Shown here: positions 6,764 through 9,344 of the stretch, in pieces
How the letters are laid out: each line of letters starts with the position of its first letter
How positions within the stretch are numbered: the first letter of the stretch is position 1
Source: JADFSZ01 sp022560555 [NCBI: PVC group bacterium]
GTDB taxonomy: Bacteria > GCA-001730085 > JADFSZ01
DNA: 9,344 nucleotides
Direction: 5' to 3'
Assembly: GCA_022560555.1 (NCBI GenBank)
Contig: JADFSZ010000057.1
Coordinates: 1-9,344 of the forward strand
Notes under the pieces: model-generated
Database searches by the model: none
What the model was told of the DNA's origin: nothing
What the model saw: only the letters and a program-made list of their open reading frames with translations
Position numbers and translations under genes: made by a program

Positions 6764-7026
6764 GAGGCGAGCCGGTCTTTTATGAACGTAACATTTGTTC
6801 TATTAGTAGCATACATTTATTTTATGTCGCGTAGGAATTGAGATTTTTAGATACCCCATGCGGTGTTGTTCATGAAATGAGTGTGTTGGGTAAAAAAAAT
6901 GACAAAAAATATGGCAAAATTCTCAAAATCGCATAAAATGTTCCAACGTTGTTTGGAAAAATTAGAGGAGAACCTTTTGCAGGTATTCTTTAAGTCAATT
7001 ATTATAAGTGAATTGGAGGTGAGTTT
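6764..7026 (+). other. AT-rich intergenic spacer and probable leader of the rpsP operon
   Basis: This 263-nt stretch has no convincing gene. It is A/T-rich with homopolymer A runs around 6892-6910. A short inverted repeat TTCCAA/TTGGAA lies at 6941-6958. The only promoter-like pair I can find is TTGCAG (6977-6982) with a 17-nt gap to TATTAT (7000-7005); the -35 is poor and it would leave a leader of about 15 nt, so I give it low weight. Two short open frames occur, one of 19 codons at 6782-6841 and one of 49 codons at 6899-7048; neither has a good ribosome site. No hairpin-plus-T-run terminator for murA is evident, so read-through into rpsP is possible. Confidence 0.5.
6941..6958 (+). repeat. 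Short inverted repeat in the rpsP leader
   Basis: TTCCAA (6941-6946) and TTGGAA (6953-6958) are a perfect 6-bp inverted repeat around a 6-nt loop, with the 8-base palindrome CAACGTTG (6944-6951) inside. A-rich sequence, not T-rich, follows, so it is not a terminator on this strand. It could be an operator half-site pair or a small RNA hairpin, and it is short enough to be chance. Confidence 0.3.
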
Positions 7027-7275
7027 GTGGCCATTGGTATACGACTGACACGAAAAGGAAAGATCAATAAACCAAGCTACTCTATTATTGTAGCCGATAC
7101 GCGCAAAAGAAGAGACGGCGCCTATATTGAGCGGATAGGGACGTACGATCCACGGAGCAAGGACAAAAAAGTTATTCTGAATAAAGAGAAGGCTCTTTAT
7201 TGGTTGAAGCAGGGTCCAAGAGTTTCTGATACGGTTCGTTCTATTTTTCGAAAAGAAGGACTGCTTAAGAAGTGA
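7027..7275 (+). CDS. rpsP: Small ribosomal subunit protein bS16
   Basis: bS16 binds 16S rRNA and is needed for 30S assembly. The 82-residue length is typical. The N-terminus AIGIRLTRKGKINKPSYSIIVADTRKRRDGAYIERIGTYDP, read in sections, matches the family: IRLTRKG, the SIIVADTRKRRDG core, and IGTYDP. The later ALYWLKQGPRVSDTV segment is the conserved family end. The start is GTG at 7027, with a strong GGAGGT (7015-7020) 6 nt upstream. It opens the ribosomal operon after a 263-nt spacer. Its TGA overlaps the trmD GTG by 4 nt, so no room remains for the rimM gene that often follows. Confidence 0.96.
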   Translation: MAIGIRLTRKGKINKPSYSIIVADTRKRRDGAYIERIGTYDPRSKDKKVILNKEKALYWLKQGPRVSDTVRSIFRKEGLLKK

Positions 7276-8021
7276 GAGTAGATATTATCACTCTATTCCC
7301 TGGTATGTTTCGCGGGATCTTTCAAGAGAGCATGATCGGACGTGCTGTAGCGTCAGGAAAAGTGACTATTAACATTCACAACTTAAGGACATATACCTCT
7401 GATCGACATCGGACTGTGGATGACATTCCGTTCGGAGGAGGGCCGGGCATGGTGATAAAACCCGAACCGGTTTTTGAGGCCCTAAAAGATATTAAGGGAC
7501 GACGTAAAGCCAAGGTGATACTTGTTTCTCCTCAAGGGCGTCCCTATCATCAGAAATGCGCGTTAGCCTTAGCCAAAGAAAAAGCTCTTGTCATTATTTG
7601 CGGTCACTACGAAGGTTTTGATGAACGGATACGTAGGGGGCTTAAGCCGATGGAAATTTCCATGGGGGATTATGTGCTGACGGGCGGAGAAATACCGGCC
7701 ATGACTATCGTCGACAGCGTCGTCCGCTTGTTGCCTGGCGTTGTGGGTGATCCGGAATCCATCGAGAACGAATCATTCATGAATTCCCGGCTGGACTTTC
7801 CCCAATACACAAGACCCCGTGTTTATAAAAAAATGAATGTTCCGGATGTGCTCTTGTCGGGGAATCATAAAGAAATTAAAGTATGGCGCCTGAGAGAAGC
7901 ACTGAAAAACACGTTAAAGAGGCGTCCCGATTTGCTGAACAAAGAGAAATTGGGAAAATCTGTGCGCCCGATTTTCGAGGAAGTATTAAAGGAGGTGAAG
8001 TCACATGGTCAGCATAAATGA
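7272..8021 (+). CDS. trmD: tRNA (guanine-N1-)-methyltransferase
   Basis: TrmD uses S-adenosylmethionine to make m1G at position 37 of tRNAs with G36, preventing +1 frameshifting. The 249 residues are of normal length. The SPOUT trefoil-knot SAM site is visible in VSPQGRP (85-91), [11 protein letters not shown] (110-120) and [11 protein letters not shown] (130-140). The [12 protein letters not shown] loop (55-66) is diagnostic. Catalytic residues correspond to R152 in VRLLPG and D175 in LDFPQYTRP, where the E. coli sequence has His in place of this Gln. The C-terminal helical domain ends with [14 protein letters not shown]. The start is GTG within the GTGA overlap with the rpsP stop, so it is coupled to rpsP translation. 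It overlaps rplS by 17 nt, and the rplS ribosome site lies inside it. Confidence 0.96.
   Translation: MRVDIITLFPGMFRGIFQESMIGRAVASGKVTINIHNLRTYTSDRHRTVDDIPFGGGPGMVIKPEPVFEALKDIKGRRKAKVILVSPQGRPYHQKCALALAKEKALVIICGHYEGFDERIRRGLKPMEISMGDYVLTGGEIPAMTIVDSVVRLLPGVVGDPESIENESFMNSRLDFPQYTRPRVYKKMNVPDVLLSGNHKEIKVWRLREALKNTLKRRPDLLNKEKLGKSVRPIFEEVLKEVKSHGQHK
7991..7998 (+). promoter_or_regulatory. Strong Shine-Dalgarno site for rplS inside trmD
   Basis: GGAGGTGA lies within the last codons of trmD, with GGAGGT 8 nt before the rplS ATG at 8005. It marks 8005 as the start. The ATG at 8018 is out of frame. It allows bL19 to be made at higher level than TrmD from the same message. Confidence 0.7.
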
Positions 8022-8343
8022 ATTGTCCAAATTCCAAGAGAAGAAAAACATTCCTGATTTTAATGTTGGTGATACGGTGAAAGTCAGTGTGAAAATCATT
8101 GAAGGGGATAAAGAACGTTCACAGATTTTTGAAGGTATTGTGATCGCCAGAAGGAAAAAGGGTATTGAGAGCACATTTACCGTACGTAAGATATCTTATG
8201 GTGAAGGCGTTGAAAGAATATTTCCGGTCCATTCGCCGCGCGTAGAAAGTGTTAAAGTAATAAAAAAGGGTAAAGTTCGCAGGGCTAAGCTTTTTTATCT
8301 TAGAGATCGTTCGGATAAAATGGGGCGTATTAAAGAAGGTTAG
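8005..8343 (+). CDS. rplS: Large ribosomal subunit protein bL19
   Basis: bL19 lies at the 30S-50S interface and takes part in the B8 intersubunit bridge. The 112 residues match the family length. Diagnostic segments are [16 protein letters not shown] (19-34), [34 protein letters not shown] and the closing [22 protein letters not shown]. The start follows a strong Shine-Dalgarno site inside trmD. A 57-nt gap to rnhB holds a T7 run at 8363-8369 but no stable stem before it, so the operon probably continues. Confidence 0.96.
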   Translation: MVSINELSKFQEKKNIPDFNVGDTVKVSVKIIEGDKERSQIFEGIVIARRKKGIESTFTVRKISYGEGVERIFPVHSPRVESVKVIKKGKVRRAKLFYLRDRSDKMGRIKEG

Positions 8344-8400
8344 AGAAGTCAGAATGAGAGCGTTTTTTTCTGAACAGGTGTCTTGTGCAAGAGAGGCTGA

Positions 8401-9072
8401 ATGTTTTATTTAAGGTCATTTGGCAAACAGAGTAAGTTTTTGCCGTTTGAGCAAGACATTCGCCTCAAGCAAAGTAAAACACGTATTGCCGGGGTGGATG
8501 AAGCCGGCCGCGGCCCCTGGGCCGGTCCCGTTGTTGCTGCCGTGGTCATACTACCCGAAGAACCTACCTTCCTTTACCAGGATCTCAGAGATTCAAAGCA
8601 AATGACCCCTCGAGCGCGGTTTCGAATGTATGATCTTATTTCCGAGAAGGCCGTCGACTTCGGCATCGCTCTTGTATCGGCCGCGGACATAGACCGAATG
8701 AATATTCTCGAAGCAACAAAAAAAGCCATGGTCGAAGCCGTCCATAATCTTAATGAGGCTCCGGACCATCTTTTGATTGACGGCAACCAGAAAATTTCCA
8801 TTAACATTTCCCAAGATACGATTGTGAAAGGAGATGCTCAATGCTGCTCGATCGCGGCGGCGTCCGTGATGGCAAAGGTTTTTCGGGATCGGGTGATGAT
8901 TGAGTTTGACCAAAAATATCCGCAATACAAATTTTACCGTCATAAAGGGTATGGGACAAAGATGCATCATGAGATTTTAATGGATATCGGTCCGTGTCCT
9001 ATTCATCGCCGATCTTTTTCGCCGATCAAAAAACTGATTCAGTTTGAAGGCGAGTATGTTTATGAGTCATAA
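8401..9072 (+). CDS. rnhB: Ribonuclease HII
   Basis: RNase HII cuts RNA in RNA-DNA hybrids and starts removal of single ribonucleotides from DNA. The 223 residues carry all four metal-binding acidic residues: D33 and E34 in GVDEAGRGPWAGPV (31-44), D127 in LIDGN, and D163 in FRDRVM. LRDSKQMTPRAR (62-73), KGDAQCCSIAAASVMAK (143-159) and KGYGTKMH match the family. It uses Cys-Cys where many homologues have Ser. An N-terminal extension of about 28 residues precedes the core, slightly longer than in short forms. AAGAGAGG (8389-8396) lies 4 nt before the ATG. It sits 57 nt behind rplS and overlaps yraN by 11 nt, a common bacterial pairing. Confidence 0.96.
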   Translation: MFYLRSFGKQSKFLPFEQDIRLKQSKTRIAGVDEAGRGPWAGPVVAAVVILPEEPTFLYQDLRDSKQMTPRARFRMYDLISEKAVDFGIALVSAADIDRMNILEATKKAMVEAVHNLNEAPDHLLIDGNQKISINISQDTIVKGDAQCCSIAAASVMAKVFRDRVMIEFDQKYPQYKFYRHKGYGTKMHHEILMDIGPCPIHRRSFSPIKKLIQFEGEYVYES

Positions 9073-9344
9073 TTCAAAAATGCTGGGTATCTTTGGAGAG
9101 GACCTCGCGAGTGATTATCTGGAAAAATCCGGATTTAAGATTCTAGAGAGAAATTATCGGTGTCCGCTTGGGGAGATTGATATTGTCGCGAAAGAACACA
9201 AAACGCTGGTTTTTGTTGAAGTCAAAACACGTAAGAATGATCGACACGGGAGCCCCCTTGAAGCGATTGGTGTCCAAAAGCAAAGACAAGTGTTAAGAGC
9301 TGTGAAGTACTACTTAAAGGAAAAACGATTCGATCATGGCCCGT
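9062..9344 (+). CDS. yraN: YraN/UPF0102 family nuclease-fold protein, 3' end cut by the window
   Basis: 94 residues are visible before the window ends; the family is usually about 115-130 long, so some 25-30 residues are missing. The protein has the restriction-endonuclease-like fold of the UPF0102 family. The metal-site pattern is visible as D40 in GEIDIVAKE (37-45) and E53-x-K55 in LVFVEVKTR (49-57). The opening GIFGEDLASDYLEKSGFKILERNYR is also diagnostic. The exact cellular role of the family is unsettled; a DNA or RNA processing or Holliday-junction-like role has been suggested for relatives. The start at 9062 overlaps the rnhB stop by 11 nt, with GAAGG 11 nt upstream; an in-frame ATG at 9080 lacks a ribosome site. 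Confidence 0.92.
   Translation, partial: MSHNSKMLGIFGEDLASDYLEKSGFKILERNYRCPLGEIDIVAKEHKTLVFVEVKTRKNDRHGSPLEAIGVQKQRQVLRAVKYYLKEKRFDHGP

Noticed and set aside
6767-6781. GGC-GA-GCC followed by GGTCTTTT after murA as a terminator
   Set aside because: Only a 3-bp stem with a 2-nt loop and four T; far weaker than the terminator at 657-686.
6977-7005. TTGCAG-17-TATTAT as the rpsP promoter
   Set aside because: The -35 matches consensus at only three positions and the leader would be very short, so it is kept only as a low-weight note in the spacer entry.
8349-8373. TCAGAA / TTCTGA inverted repeat with T7 run between rplS and rnhB
   Set aside because: The T run lies in the loop before the second arm, and the stem is only 6 bp with a 13-nt loop, so it does not have terminator form.
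8593-8970. 125-codon frame on the minus strand within rnhB
   Set aside because: It is antisense to a well-supported gene with full catalytic motifs; no recognisable protein and no ribosome site context.

Overview
The window is a gene-dense bacterial chromosome segment in which every supported gene lies on the + strand. The DNA is moderately AT-rich by eye and Shine-Dalgarno sites are strong. The genes are mostly housekeeping: murein synthesis, ribosomal proteins, tRNA and release-factor methylation, and RNase HII. They are mixed with a secreted glycoside-hydrolase/TPR fusion and a PilZ domain protein. Long spacer-poor gene runs, a type I signal peptide on a TPR protein, and the pairing of prmC-murA with rpsP-trmD-rplS-rnhB-yraN suggest an uncultured Gram-negative-type lineage. 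Candidatus Omnitrophota or a relative is my best guess, but this is an inference from style and gene order and not a demonstrated placement.

Layout. (1) Positions 2-223 hold the 3' end of an unrecognised gene, followed by a PilZ-domain (c-di-GMP receptor type) gene at 238-630 that ends at a clear intrinsic terminator (657-686). (2) Positions 721-6763 form a tight run of five genes: an exported clan-A-type glycosidase fused to C-terminal TPRs, a long-form serine O-acetyltransferase, an AroQ-type chorismate mutase, the release-factor methyltransferase PrmC, and MurA. The first two overlap by 11 nt, and the mutase start lies directly after the acetyltransferase stop. (3) Positions 6764-7026 are an AT-rich spacer of 263 nt with no convincing gene. 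It probably holds the promoter and leader of the next operon. (4) Positions 7027-9344 hold the ribosomal/RNA operon rpsP, trmD, rplS, rnhB and yraN (cut by the window edge), with start/stop overlaps at rpsP-trmD, trmD-rplS and rnhB-yraN. The rimM gene that commonly sits between rpsP and trmD is absent.

How the genes work together. The last operon couples ribosome assembly (bS16, bL19) with tRNA m1G37 methylation and removal of ribonucleotides from DNA. The middle run joins amino-acid precursor enzymes (serine to O-acetylserine for cysteine; chorismate to prephenate for Phe/Tyr) to translation termination (PrmC) and the first committed step of peptidoglycan synthesis (MurA). The glycosidase-TPR protein is the least ordinary gene. 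Its likely nucleophile Glu is present, but the expected Asn-Glu acid/base pair reads Asn-Asp, and it carries a long basic helical region and about four TPRs. I see no CRISPR array, tRNA, rRNA, insertion sequence or defence system, and I did not find a clearly new multi-gene system.
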